The translations under genes and the position numbers were made by a program. Below, piece after piece: positions 21,803 through 32,210 of a stretch of 64,000 bases of DNA (within the stretch, counting starts at the first letter, position 1; every line of letters begins with the position of its first letter). Under the pieces are notes generated by a model that made no database searches, was not told where the DNA came from, and saw only the letters and a list, made by a program, of their open reading frames with translations. Location: contig JAYJMM010000075.1 in assembly GCA_037349105.1 (NCBI GenBank), positions 1,178,001 through 1,242,000 of the forward strand, read 5' to 3'. This stretch comes from Limnomonas spitsbergensis (Eukaryota > Chlorophyta > Chlorophyceae > Chlamydomonadales).

Positions 21803-22844
21803 CCCTCTGACTAGGGCGGCTCTTGGCTTGCGCCAGCACGGCACCCGCCGTGGACTGGAACCAGGCACGGTAGGTCGCCGCAGATCTGTGATCGGTGGTA
21901 GGGTCCCTGGGGTCCCCACTGCCGCTTGCGTCCAGCTGTGCTTGCTCGTAGGCTGCGTCAACGAGTGCCAACACCTCTGTGACGGGTAGGCGCTGTAGGG
22001 CAGCTGCTGTCTCGCGCAAGGTGGGGGTGGCTGCCCCCCGCTCCAGCTCCTCTAATGCACCCAGCAGATCAGAGCACCACGTGCGGCCGCCAGTGCCCTG
22101 GCTGATTGCAAGCAGCATATCTGCTGCCATGGCTTCAGCCATGAGAGGGCTGTATTGCTGTGCCTCCGGTGCCACCGCTGCATTGTAGAAGCGGAGGATA
22201 TGAGCCCACCAGTCTCGCTGTAGTGATTGGATCTGCAGCTCTCTCATGCCTCCCCAACTGGCAGCTGATGCAGGTAGCCCCGCAGCCTGGCGTAGGTGCT
22301 GAAGCAAGCTGGACTGCATTTTACTGGAGAGACATTGCCGCGGCCGAAGGTGGCTGGTGGCCCACACCACGTCGCCGTAGTTGGCCGCAGGCGCTGCGTA
22401 CACAGCTGCCAGCCTGATGCGGGTTGGAAGATGGCGCCTTTGGACCACCTTGGCTGCCATGCGGCGAACACGGTGCAACACGGCAGCCAAAGGCGTATGT
22501 CTACCCTCCATGGCCCTCTTCATGCCGCCGCTTTCGTGCTGAGTGATGCCCAAGAACTTGAATTCTTGGACACGCTTCAACACGGTACGGTCAGGGCCGT
22601 AAACGCAAACATGGGCTGGCTGTCGGCGCTGCGCTGCTAAGCGGCTGCCAAAATCCATGATCTCTGTCTTACTGACATTGACCTGAAGCTGTTTATGTGC
22701 CGCATATTCATGCAAGGCATCAAGCATGCGTTGCAGCCCTGCTGGGGTGCGGGCTAGCAAGGAGAGGTCATCCGCATTCAGCAGGCAGCGTAGCTGTCGC
22801 CCCGCCTGCATCTCAATGCCCTCTGCCGGGCACTTGGCTGCGAG
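21798..22844 (-). pseudogene. LINE copy C reverse transcriptase C-terminal part
   Basis: An uninterrupted frame of about 349 codons from the truncation point to a stop at 21798. It starts in the palm (LAAKCPAEG), passes the catalytic box as LLNADDLSLL, then the thumb-proximal KRVQEFKFLGITQHES, and a long alpha-helical C-terminal region (RDWWAHILRFYNAAVAP). The aromatic residue normally before x-D-D is asparagine here (N-A-D-D); copy D has Y-T-D-D. The frame ends at the junction with telomeric repeats, before the C-terminal zinc-finger-like region and the WDALAFVD end seen in copy D. Being open, it is one of the better preserved copies, but it lacks the 5' half and the 3' end. Confidence 0.8.
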
Positions 22845-22910
22845 CATTATATCTATGTACATCAGTATACCTCTGTACAGCCTTAGACGTTAACGTCCTG
22901 GGATGTTACA

Positions 22911-22925
22911 TACCCCCCCGCCTGG
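22911..22925 (-). promoter_or_regulatory. G1 polypurine tract
   Basis: The minus strand reads CCAGGCGGGGGGGTA immediately before the 3' LTR start, the expected plus-strand primer position. Confidence 0.7.
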
Positions 22926-23161
22926 TACAAAACCCATATCAGATGGTAAAAGAACCAGAGAAGTGTGGGATTTAATCATGACCCACAAGGTATGGAATTA
23001 AAAAGAGCTGTCACATAGTCGAGCATGTGCAAATTTTGCAGTGCTGGCCAGCTAATACATGTGACTGAGTGTGAAGCGTGTGTTGCAGCACGCTGAAGGG
23101 TTGGGTATAAGGTGTCAGAGACAACACTTATCCTGAGAAAATTGTTCGATGCAAATTCTCA

Positions 23162-26100
23162 TTAAGGTTCCTGTGGAGGTGTGGTAAACAGGTAAGCCTC
23201 GTATTTGCTGAGTAAAGCCCCGCCCTCAATTAATTGAATGGACGACTCAGGCTCCCATGAATTATGTTCAGGTCCAAATCCCTGCCAGGCGACCAGAAAT
23301 TCACGAGATTTTCGCAATCCAGGTCTGTGATCAAGGATGCGTTGAGCGATGAAAGAACTAGGATCACCATCAACCACGATAGGTCCTGGCGGCTGCAACC
23401 GCCCATCAGCTCGGTATAATTTCAATTTAGAGACGTGAAAAACTGGGTGAACTCTCATAGAGTCAGGCAGATCCAATTTATACGCCAGATCCGTTCCAGG
23501 TATTTGTGCAATTACTGGAAACGGCCCAATCCATTTGGGAAAGAGTTTCGGAGTGTTTCGCCCCAGCGCTGTGCGCTTCATGTTAATATCTTTAGTGGAC
23601 AGGAGGACAAAGTCCCCAACCGCAAAAGAAACATCCCGATGGTGTCTGTCATAAGAAATCTTTTGACGCTGTTGAGCAGCCAATACAAACTTGTTAGCAC
23701 TGGACAGGCCTTCAGCCATTTGATCCGCAAATGCTGCAGCATTGGGAACTTAAGAGGGAGTACATGGAATGGACAATGGTAATCGGGGATCACAGCCAGT
23801 ATTTAACCGGAATGGAGTAGTTCCAGTAGAAGAATGATACGCATTGTTAATAGCGAACTCAGCAGTGGCAAGACATGAATCCCATTGGTCATGGGCAATA
23901 TGACCCACATAGTGGCGGAGCATATCCTTCAGTACCCGATTGACTTGTTCAGTTTGCCCATCATTTTGAGGGTGAAATGCAGTTGTCCGATTATGTTTCG
24001 TGCCAATCAGCCGGAGTAACTCAGTAAAGAATTTACCCGTGAAGACCGATCCACGATCAGAGACGATATTAGCAGGGAGTCCATGATGTCTCCATACATA
24101 ATCAACAAACAGCTGAGCTGTTCCCTTGCTATCGACATCAGTCGTAGTGGGGGCGAGATGAAGTCTGTCGACAAAAACAATTATGGAATTAAAGCCATGT
24201 TTAGTTCGTGGCAGCTGCACGATAAAGTCCATGCCCACTGATTCCCAACGTTCAGACGGAATGGGTAACGGCTGTAAAAGCCCACCAGGGAGCTGATTGG
24301 AGCTTTCATTACGTTGGCAGCTAGAACAAGTGCGCACATAATTTTCCACGTAAGGCCGAACCTTAGGCCACCAGAAATGAGAGGTGACACCCTTTAAGGT
24401 TTTTAAGAACCTTTAAGGCTGTCACCATGGTCAGCAACTGAATGGGGCATCATGCAACCCATATAAAATTACTCGCCTGATCTCTTCATGATCCGGAACC
24501 ATGAGCTGATGTTTCCGCCACCAGAGGCCGTCACGATTTATGAGATTCTGCGTGTTGGCCACAACCGCAAACCATGGATCTTGGGCATAACCCTGACGCA
24601 AAAGGTCTTCTACATCTTGATCCATATTGATATCCATGTCTCCCCTGTGTCCAGAGTCATCTGGGGAGGTCGGGATATCCATCCGTGGACTAGGTGCAGG
24701 AGATGCTTCTACCTCCTGACCAGGGGGTTCCATAATACTCCCCCGTTTACGTTTGTCTTTTAAAGGCCACTGTGTATCAGGTTGAAGGGCAGGCTCCGCA
24801 GTACTGCTTTTTCTAGTCACCATGGCTGTCAATTTAAGCAGAAAGTCTGGGTGTCTAGACAGTGGATCAGCCACATTGTTGATGCCCTTTCGCCATTGCC
24901 ATGTGAACTGAAAACGTTGCAGATATTCACTCCACTGACTTTGCCTTCGCAACAAATTCGGTTGTGATTGAAGATGAACCAGGGGATTGTGATCAGTGAC
25001 TACTGTGAAGGGATTCCCTCGAGGTAACACCGCCATGTCTTTAAAGCATGGATTACAGCCCACACTTCCTGGTCACCTGTCGTCCAATTGAGCCCAGCTG
25101 AGCTAAGTTTACGACTTTCATAAGCTAATGGTTTCCCAAACTGAGTGAGAACAGCCCCAATACCTCTCATAGAAGCATCACATATGACTTCTATGTCCAC
25201 TGGCTGGGATAAATCTGGGAGAGCCAAGACAGGTGCATGGACTAAGGCGTGCTTCACCTTATCAAATGCCAGCTGGCAGTCAGGACTCCAATTCCACTCA
25301 GCAGATTTCCTCGTGAGGCTGGTAAGGGGAGCGACCATGGAGCTGTAATTCTCAACGTGCTTTCGAAAGTAGTTGGACAGTCCGTTTCAGGATCGAACCT
25401 CCTTTACCGAAGTAGGGGTAGGCCAGTTCTTCACTACTTCAATTTTAGCGGGATCAACTCGCACTCCTTCCTGTCCGACGAGGTGCCCGAGAAACTTTAT
25501 CTGGGGACGTTCAAACGTACATTTTCGGAGCCGAACAAACAGGTGTTGTTTGTCCATAATAGCGAGCACCTGATCGAGATGTAGCGCATGTTCCTCTTCA
25601 GTTGTCGAGCAGATGATGAGTTCATCGAGGTATACAGATACAAACGGAAGATGTCGAAACAAACGTTCCATGACTGCTTGGAAGCCTTGGGGTGCATTGG
25701 TCAGACCCATAGGCAGAACCTTCCAAGCGTACGTGCCGAACGGTGTTATAAACTGTGTCTTTGGTCTGTCCTCTGGTTGAAGAGGCAGCTGCCAATACCC
25801 ACTGACAAGATCCATAGAAGAGAATAATTTACATCCATGCAATTTGTCAAAAAAGTCATCTGCTCTGGGATGATATCCTTTAATTGGGACAGTTTGATTA
25901 TTGAGTAACCTGTAATCAACAGTAAAACGCAAGCTACGGTACCATCTGGCTAAATTGCAAAGATGATAGGACTGCCATAAGGAGAAGAGCTCGGCTCAAT
26001 CAATCCCTTTTTAAGCATGTCCCCAGCCTGCGTTTCGACCTCTAGTTTCTCAGCAGGACTGAGGCGAAAGCCAGGTCTGTAGACAGGTCTGCTGCCAGGT

Positions 26101-26650
26101 TGTAGCTCAATCATATTTAATAGATTGGTGTCATCAGGCATTTTCATCTGGTCTTTTAAAAACCCTGCTATATTTCATGAGCACGTCATGCACGACGGCA
26201 GACGTTGGAGGGAAAACCACTGTTCTGGAGGTTTAAGGATGTCCGATAGATCATAAAATTCCTCATCTGAATCTGAAAGTGTAATGTAAGGACTGACCCC
26301 AGTATCAACCACATTCACATGGAATCACCGGCCGCCCTTGCGGTGGATCCGTTTCGTCTGAATCAAAGAAATCTTAGGATCTTTAGGTTCAACTTCCTCA
26401 GCTTCCTCCCTCTCTGGGAGGATGGCCAAGAGAGTACGGTAGTAATTGTGCCATTCTGAGACATTAAGGTGCAGTGTGGATTGCCTCTATATAGTAGAGC
26501 AGCCTTTTCCTAACGTAACCAATCTTGACCGAGGATGACATCTAACGAGTCCCCTAAGTCAACCACCATGACTTGTATTTTCTGGCGGTATCGGGAGCCA
26601 TTTTTTATTTAAAACAAATGTTAATTTTGCCCACGGCCTGAGCTGTAACG
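23162..26650 (-). pseudogene. G1 pol polyprotein, degenerate (protease, RT, RNase H, integrase, chromodomain)
   Basis: Reading right to left on the minus strand. Protease end (SLDVILGQDWL, about 26520-26560) and spacer (VNVVDTGVSPYI, about 26290-26320). RT start (GLIEPSSSPYGSPIIFA, about 25950-26010). RT core at 25932-25387 with LPMGLTNAPQGFQ and VSVYLDELIICS. RNase H (CDASMRGIGAVLTQFG, TTGDQEVWAVIHAL, about 25050-25190). Integrase core at 24349-23750 (VSDRGSVFTGKFF, NDGQTEQVNRVLKD). Integrase C-terminus and chromodomain at 23719-23162 (LVAWQGFGPEHNSWEPES). It is split over at least six frames, so inactive. The RT box reads Y-L-D-E instead of Y-x-D-D, which removes a metal-binding aspartate. 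Confidence 0.9.
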
Positions 26651-26948
26651 ATTGCCACTACGAGGGGCATTGATCGTGATGTAAAAGGATCTAGATGTAT
26701 TGGAGCGTCTCATAGGGTGCATATATAACCCAGATCGCTACACACCTCCCCCTTAATCCACCTGTCCGTCCTCGAGTCGAGGGTGGCTTCCCTCTCCCAA
26801 TTTTCCGTTTTGGGTTAGCCTTCAGCCCTCGACCCAGCATCGAACTTTGGACCACGTCCCAACCCGTGGTGCCCGCTCTGGCGTAGCAGTTGGGGATGCA
26901 CACTTACGTTGCCAAGGAAAGAAGTCCGGTCTGTCTTCAGACCGAGCG

Positions 26949-26969
26949 TCCGTCAGCCTCTGAAACCAA
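26949..26969 (-). promoter_or_regulatory. G1 primer-binding site, initiator-Met tRNA type
   Basis: Directly inside the 5' LTR the minus strand reads TTGGTTTCAGAGGCTGAC. This resembles the TGGTATCAGAGC primer-binding site complementary to initiator methionine tRNA that many plant LTR elements use. One mismatch in the core. Confidence 0.7.
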
Positions 26970-27151
26970 TGTGGCACTCTGCTATAAGGTTGAATAGAAT
27001 ATATGTTATAAAGTGTAAAGAGCCCCGCCGCGCTCTATACTGTCAGTGTTTCCTCAACATATCCTCTTGGATCTGTTACACTGTCCATTATATCTATGTA
27101 CATCAGTGTACGTCTGTACAGCCTTAGACGTTAACGTCCTGGGACGTTACA
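26970..27151 (-). repeat. G1 5' LTR
   Basis: Minus-strand start TGTAACGTCCCAGGACG at 27151, end ...AGTGCCACA at 26970. Contains the shared block CTCTATACTGTCAGTG, also present in modified form in the LTRs of G2, so the two elements are related. Confidence 0.9.
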
Positions 27152-27156
27152 GGTAT

Positions 27157-27611
27157 GCACCTGTCTTAACGCGGGCCATATCACTAATACTTCCCCAAGG
27201 TCCATGCTGCATCTCCATGTATCTCTAAGTATGCATGTCCATTAGCCAACCCTGCCCCCCCCCCATATCCATGCTGTCGCTCGCAGCCGCACTCAGTTCC
27301 CTCACTACTTTGTCCATGCTGCCTCTATAATAAACAATAATAGGAGCTAAAGAAATAACCTACCGAGACAGATGGGCGTGGGGGAGAATGGGATAGCATA
27401 CATGATCAGGCTCGGATAGCAAGCAAGGAATCCCAGTCAGTCGAGAAGCCAAGGGCACGTAAGCAGGTATCACTGTGACTTCCTCAGCAGGTCACCGGTC
27501 TAGGGGATCCCAGAGCGATGTAGCATAGGTCTGAAACCACATACCGCGCCTGGTGCACCCCACAGCGGGCGCTTGGCGCAGGCAAGGAGCCGCACCAGGG
27601 AGCAGGGATGG
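27157..27611. other. Spacer between the two gypsy elements, ending in a LINE fragment
   Basis: 27157-27500 shows nothing recognisable. The last ~35 bp (GGAGCCGCACCAGGGAGCAG, to the GATGG duplication) match the LINE ORF end, whose continuation lies beyond the second gypsy element at 33891-34030. Confidence 0.45.
27607..27611. repeat. 5-bp target-site duplication GATGG of gypsy G2
   Basis: GATGG precedes the left LTR (27612) and follows the right LTR (33891-33895). Confidence 0.9.
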
Positions 27612-27792
27612 TGTAGCAACCTGCACACCTGGTGCAGATGTACTATAATAGTTAAGTTGTAAAGAGCACCGCCTCGCTCTATACTGTCTGTGCCTCCTTA
27701 GGATGCGGTATATCATCCATTGCACAGTCCAGATGTACATCACATGTACATCAGTATTCCATCTCAGACCTAGTAGCTTTAGGAACGCTACA
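27612..27792 (-). repeat. G2 3' LTR
   Basis: 181 bp, near-identical to 33710-33890. Contains the CTCTATACTGTCTGTG block shared with the G1 LTR. Confidence 0.95.
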
Positions 27793-28093
27793 TAACCCCC
27801 CACTTAGAACAAACCCCATTTTTGAGAGGATGAAAGATCTGTAGGAAATAGGGATTTTTGATAGTGCATGTGGCGTCCCATAATGACACTGACCCTGGAG
27901 GTTAGACTGATTTGGTTAACGTGTATTGCAGCACGAAAATGACAGGATGTATGCTGCAGCATCACCTGAAAGAAGAGAGCAATGTGTAGCTAGCACAAGC
28001 TCAAGAAAGAACATTGGTTGTAGTGTCAATGTAATCCCAGTAGGCCTTGAGTGTGGCCCCCTCTGCATCACGTGTGACCGAGGACTCAGGCTC

Positions 28094-30553
28094 TCATGAA
28101 TTATGCTCAGGGCCAAATGTTTTCCATTTGACCAAAATTTCATTGGATCGACGTGATTTGGATTTCTTTCGATGATCCAAAATCCGTTCGATGACGAAAT
28201 TAGGTTCCCCATCAATCATGACAGGGTCCGGCGGCTGCACCCGCCCGTCAGTTTGAAATGGTTTGAGCTTGGATACATGAAAAACCGGGTGAATACGTAG
28301 AGTATCTGGTAAATCAAGTTTGTATGCCAAGTTCGTGCCTTTGATAGTAGCGGAAATTGGGAAAGGTCCAATCCACTTAGGCAATAGTTTCGGAGTACTG
28401 CGCCGTCCAGCGGCTCTTTTTAAATGAATATGTTTAGTATTCAGGAGGACCATGTCCCCAATATTACACGAAACATCCCTGTGATGTTGGTCATAATAGA
28501 GTTTCTGACGCTGCTGAGCGGCAACGAGAAACTTTCTAGCCTCAGATAAACCTTCAGACATTTTATCTGCAAATGCTGAAGCGGTAGGTACTTTGGTACT
28601 TCCAGGCATAACCGTAAGAGGGAGACGTGGATCACGTCCATGATTTAATCGAAATGGAGTTGTACCAATAGATTCATGGTAAGAATTGTTGATTGCAAAT
28701 TCTGCAGTTGATAAACAACTGTCCCATTCTGTATGTTCGAGATGACCGACATAATGCCTGATCATATCTTCCAATACTCGATTGACTCTTTCAGTTTGAC
28801 CATCACTTTGAGGGTGAAATGCAGTAGATCGGCTGTGACTGGTACCGATGATGCGAAGCAACTCGGTCCAGAATTTACCCGTAAATACGGAGCCTCGATC
28901 CGAAACCATATCAAGGGGAAGGCCATGATGTTTCCATACCGTATCCACAAAGAGCTGAGCAGTGCCCGCACTGTCAATGGTGGATTTGGTAGGAGCAAAA
29001 TGAACCATTTTGGTAAGTCGACAGACAAACACAATGATGGTATCAAAGCCTTTCCTTGTTTTGGGGAGCTGTTGAATAAAGTCCATGCTAACCGAGTCCC
29101 AAGGAGCTGCGGGTATGGCCAGGGGCTGTAATAAGCCTGCTGGTAGCTGGTTTGAACTTTTATTGCGTTGGCAGCAAGCACAAGTGGATATATAATTTTT
29201 AATATAGTCCTTGATTTGTGGCCACCAAAACATGCAAGTAACAGCTCTGTACGTTTTGGTAAAACCCCCGTGTCCACTGTATGGTGCATCGTGCATCTCA
29301 CATAGGATTTGTTTACGAATTTCATCGTCATGCGGGACCATCAGTTGATGGTTTTTCCACCACAAGCCATCTTTATGACTGAGTTTGTTTAGATTCTCAG
29401 GAAGTGCAAACCATGGATCATTGTCATAGCCGTGTCGCAATAGTTGAGTGATGTCTGTCACTATATCGGTACTAGGCGTGATTTCTCCGCGTGCTAAGAC
29501 GTCAGAAATATCAGCTTTTTCCGTCGGTAGATCTTGATGAATCTCCTCAACAATTGTCTCCAGATCTGGGGACCCCACAGTCTCCCGTCTGCGCTTCTTT
29601 TTGGATAAAGCTTCTGGTAGGATGAAGGTTTTACCTCTGGTCACTATCATGGCCAAAGTACTGTTAAATGATGGGTGGCGGGACAAGGGATCCGCTACAT
29701 TTGTAACGCCTTGCCGCCATTCCCATTTGAATTTGAAACGCTGCAAATATTCACTCCACCTACACTGTCTTCGCGAGAGTGTCGGCTGTGTTTGCAAATG
29801 AATGAGAGGGTTATGATCAGTGATTACTTTAAAATCAATTCCTTCCAAATAGCAACGCCATGTTTTAAGAGCGTGGACGACGGCCCATAATTCTTGGTCA
29901 CCTGTTGTCCAATTAAGTTCAGCAGAACTTAATTTACGGCTCTCAAAAGCGATGGGTCGGCCAAATTGAGTAAGGACCGCCCCGATGCCCTGAATAGATG
30001 CATCGCAAATTACTTCCATTTCCACTGGATTTTTAAAATCTGGCATGGCCAGAACTGGGGCTGCAATTAATGCTGCTTTAACTTTGTCAAATGCTTGTTG
30101 GCAATTTGATGTCCAATTCCACTTAATGTCTTTTCTGGTTAAATGTGTCAGTGGTGCAACCATAGCCGCATACTGCGCAATGTGCTTGCGGAAATAATTT
30201 GTTAAACCATTAAAAGAGCGAACTTCTTTTACGGTTGTTGGTACTGGCCAATTTTTAACCACCTCAGCTTTAGATGGGTCGACTTTAATGCCGTCTGTTC
30301 CCACGATATGGCCCAGGAATTTAATCTCTGGCCGTTCGAAGGTACATTTTTTTAGTTTGACGTATAATTTATTGGAATCCAGTATTTTCATCACTTCTTC
30401 TAAGTGTTGAGTATGCTCTTCAATTGTTTTACTGAAGATGATTATATCATCGAGATAAACTGAAACACAATGGTTTAATGGCCGGAAAATCCGATTCATA
30501 ATGATTGGAAGCCGATTGGTGCATTTGTTAAGCCCATCGGTAGAGTTTTCCAT
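28094..30553 (-). CDS. G2 Pol part 2: RT C-terminus, RNase H, integrase, truncated chromodomain
   Basis: Open frame of 819 codons. RT catalytic box VSVYLDDIIIFS (about 30440) is intact. RNase H follows (VICDASIQGIGAVLTQFG, TTGDQELWAVVHAL). Integrase has the zinc-binding HDAPYSGHGG...CACCQRNKSS motif, then a catalytic core with DSVSMDFIQQLP, VSDRGSVFTGKFW and DGQTERVNRVLED. The chromodomain begins at ILVKWKTFGPEHNS and stops where the related G1 has tryptophan (HNSWEPES), a TGG to TGA change. The frame then continues open for about 30 codons to 28006. The chromodomain normally binds modified histone H3 and steers integration; here it is cut in the middle. Confidence 0.9.
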   Translation of the reverse strand: MENSTDGLNKCTNRLPIIMNRIFRPLNHCVSVYLDDIIIFSKTIEEHTQHLEEVMKILDSNKLYVKLKKCTFERPEIKFLGHIVGTDGIKVDPSKAEVVKNWPVPTTVKEVRSFNGLTNYFRKHIAQYAAMVAPLTHLTRKDIKWNWTSNCQQAFDKVKAALIAAPVLAMPDFKNPVEMEVICDASIQGIGAVLTQFGRPIAFESRKLSSAELNWTTGDQELWAVVHALKTWRCYLEGIDFKVITDHNPLIHLQTQPTLSRRQCRWSEYLQRFKFKWEWRQGVTNVADPLSRHPSFNSTLAMIVTRGKTFILPEALSKKKRRRETVGSPDLETIVEEIHQDLPTEKADISDVLARGEITPSTDIVTDITQLLRHGYDNDPWFALPENLNKLSHKDGLWWKNHQLMVPHDDEIRKQILCEMHDAPYSGHGGFTKTYRAVTCMFWWPQIKDYIKNYISTCACCQRNKSSNQLPAGLLQPLAIPAAPWDSVSMDFIQQLPKTRKGFDTIIVFVCRLTKMVHFAPTKSTIDSAGTAQLFVDTVWKHHGLPLDMVSDRGSVFTGKFWTELLRIIGTSHSRSTAFHPQSDGQTERVNRVLEDMIRHYVGHLEHTEWDSCLSTAEFAINNSYHESIGTTPFRLNHGRDPRLPLTVMPGSTKVPTASAFADKMSEGLSEARKFLVAAQQRQKLYYDQHHRDVSCNIGDMVLLNTKHIHLKRAAGRRSTPKLLPKWIGPFPISATIKGTNLAYKLDLPDTLRIHPVFHVSKLKPFQTDGRVQPPDPVMIDGEPNFVIERILDHRKKSKSRRSNEILVKWKTFGPEHNS

Positions 30554-32210
30554 GCGTAAGTCCCGAAGGGCGTTATGAATTGTGTTTTTGGTATATCCGT
30601 TGCATGTAACGGTAACTGCCAGTATCCTGATGTTAAATCACAGGAAGAGAAATATTTACATCCTTGTAACTTATCAAAAAGGTCATCCGCTCTTGGATGA
30701 TGCCCTTTCATGGGTACAGTTTGTCCGTTAAGTAACCGATAGTCTACGGTAAACCGCAAAGTACCATCGGGTTTGGCAGCAAATACGATTGGACTACCCC
30801 ATGGAGAAGTACTGGGTTGTATTAGCCCCCTTTTTAGAAGGTCACCGACATGTGATTCGACCTCTAATCGCTCAGCTGGGCTGAGGCGATAGCTAGGGCG
30901 AAACACGGGTGTGCTGTCCTGCTTAAGTTCAATGAGAAGTGGTAAAGTGTTTGTTTGGTCTGGCATGCGTACACTATCCTGGAAAATATGTTTGTATTTA
31001 ACCAGTACATTGCGAATGCTGGGTGTGAGATCTTCGGAGAAATCAACATGTGACGGCCGATCAGTGAGTTCTGGTTCGTGCAAATCAGTACAATCTGTAG
31101 CACTTACATACGGGTGTATACCCGTGTCAACCACATTGACCGCAAACAACTTTGCTCCTTTACGATGAAGTCGTTTCATTTGAACATAATTTATCATAGG
31201 GTTGGATGGAACCACCGGTTTCTCTTGTGGAATCGGCGTGAGTACGATTACCTTACCTTGCTTATTTTTGATTGAGCAAGTAGAGTGTTCGTATGAGATT
31301 ATGGCTTTTTGCTTTAGCAGCCAATCATCCCCAAGAATGACATCCAAAGATGGACCTAAGTCCACAACAAATGCATTAATTTGGTGTTTGTATTTCATCC
31401 CATTTTCGGAACGAATGCAAAGTGTTGCTTGACACCGAGCTGTGGAAGTAGCAAAAGAGCCATCCGCTAATTCTACGATATGGTGATCCGGTACGGTGAC
31501 AAGACCAATCGCTTTAGCTTTTCTTGAGTTGATAAAACTATGAGTAGCCCCTGAGTCCAAGGTGCACACAGTGAGAGCCCCATCCAGGGTGCATTCAAAT
31601 TGCATAGTTAAATCTGACTCAGTTTCGGTCAAAGCGACTTTCATTTTTACTTTGTTGTAAGCGGGGTCAAAGTAAACCTCCATAGGCCATTTGAGCCCGC
31701 GCGAACATTTAGTAATGCCCTCATTTTTCTGATGGAAAAGAGGATACCCTTCAGGGTAGTCAGCTATTTTGCGCAAGCCTTGCAACAGTGGTGTCCATGC
31801 GGCTCCATGCCATTTGGGCACTAAGAAACATGCTGATAGTGACAAGGGATTTTGACCCTTCTGTTTATAATAATATTCAATAGCCGGCATAAGCATGGGC
31901 CATGGAGGATTAATCCATAAATGATTATTACATAACGTTTGTTTAAAAAATGACTTGTTAGGTGAGCAATAAGAAGTGCACAAGGCATTGTCTCCCTGAT
32001 TGTCACTAAAGGCATCCATGGTGAATGGACTACCAGTCAGATCTTGGATCCTACTGAAATCGAGGAGGTTAACAAACCTTTCATCCCCATAAGTCAGTGG
32101 TGGAGGGCGGGCTAGCTGTTGCTCTAGCCCTTCCGGTTTGGCCGGCCGCCCTGCGCAGGAGGCATCATCTTCTTCCTCTTCTCTGCCGTCATTTTGAAGG
32201 CGAGGTGTAC
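30496..32210 (-). CDS. G2 Pol part 1: protease and N-terminal reverse transcriptase
   Basis: The frame is open from about 32210, within gag in the -1 frame, to a stop at 30496; its first ATG is at 32019. It contains the aspartic protease active site VCTLDSGATHSF (about 31560), flap/end ...SLDVILGDDWLL (about 31330), a linker with VNVVDTGIHPYV, and the RT start (GLIQPSTSPWGSPIVFAAKP, FTVDYRLLN, LPMGLTNAP). The frame ends two codons after GFQ. The continuation is found in the next frame, so a single-base deletion near 30503 separates it from part 2. Without that deletion gag-pol would be one continuous -1 product. Confidence 0.85.

Larger units (their letters stand above)
20674..22844 (-). mobile_element. 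Composite insertion: LINE copy C, telomeric repeat and helicase fragment
   Basis: 2171 bp inserted into the G1 3' LTR between identical 14-bp repeats. On the minus strand it consists of a 5'-truncated LINE RT region (22844-21803), then five telomere units (21802-21766), then about 1.1 kb containing a degenerate Pif1/Helitron-like helicase fragment. The right edge begins abruptly inside the RT domain, as in 5'-truncated LINE insertions. The left edge (minus-strand ...ACACGTGGTGATTG) lacks the usual LINE tail, so how the whole block moved as one unit is unclear. Confidence 0.75.
20544..27151 (-). mobile_element. Ty3/gypsy LTR retrotransposon G1 (gag-less, interrupted)
   Basis: Bounded by 182-bp LTRs with TG...CA ends and a GGTAT duplication. 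The 5' LTR is 26970-27151. The 3' LTR is split into 20544-20673 and 22859-22910, which together are again exactly 182 bp. The intervening 20674-22858 is a later insertion with its own 14-bp duplication. Without it the element is about 4.4 kb. About 13 of 182 LTR positions differ, so insertion is not recent. The internal region holds protease, RT, RNase H, integrase and chromodomain remnants. There is no room for gag between the PBS (near 26960) and the protease fragments (from about 26640). Confidence 0.92.
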
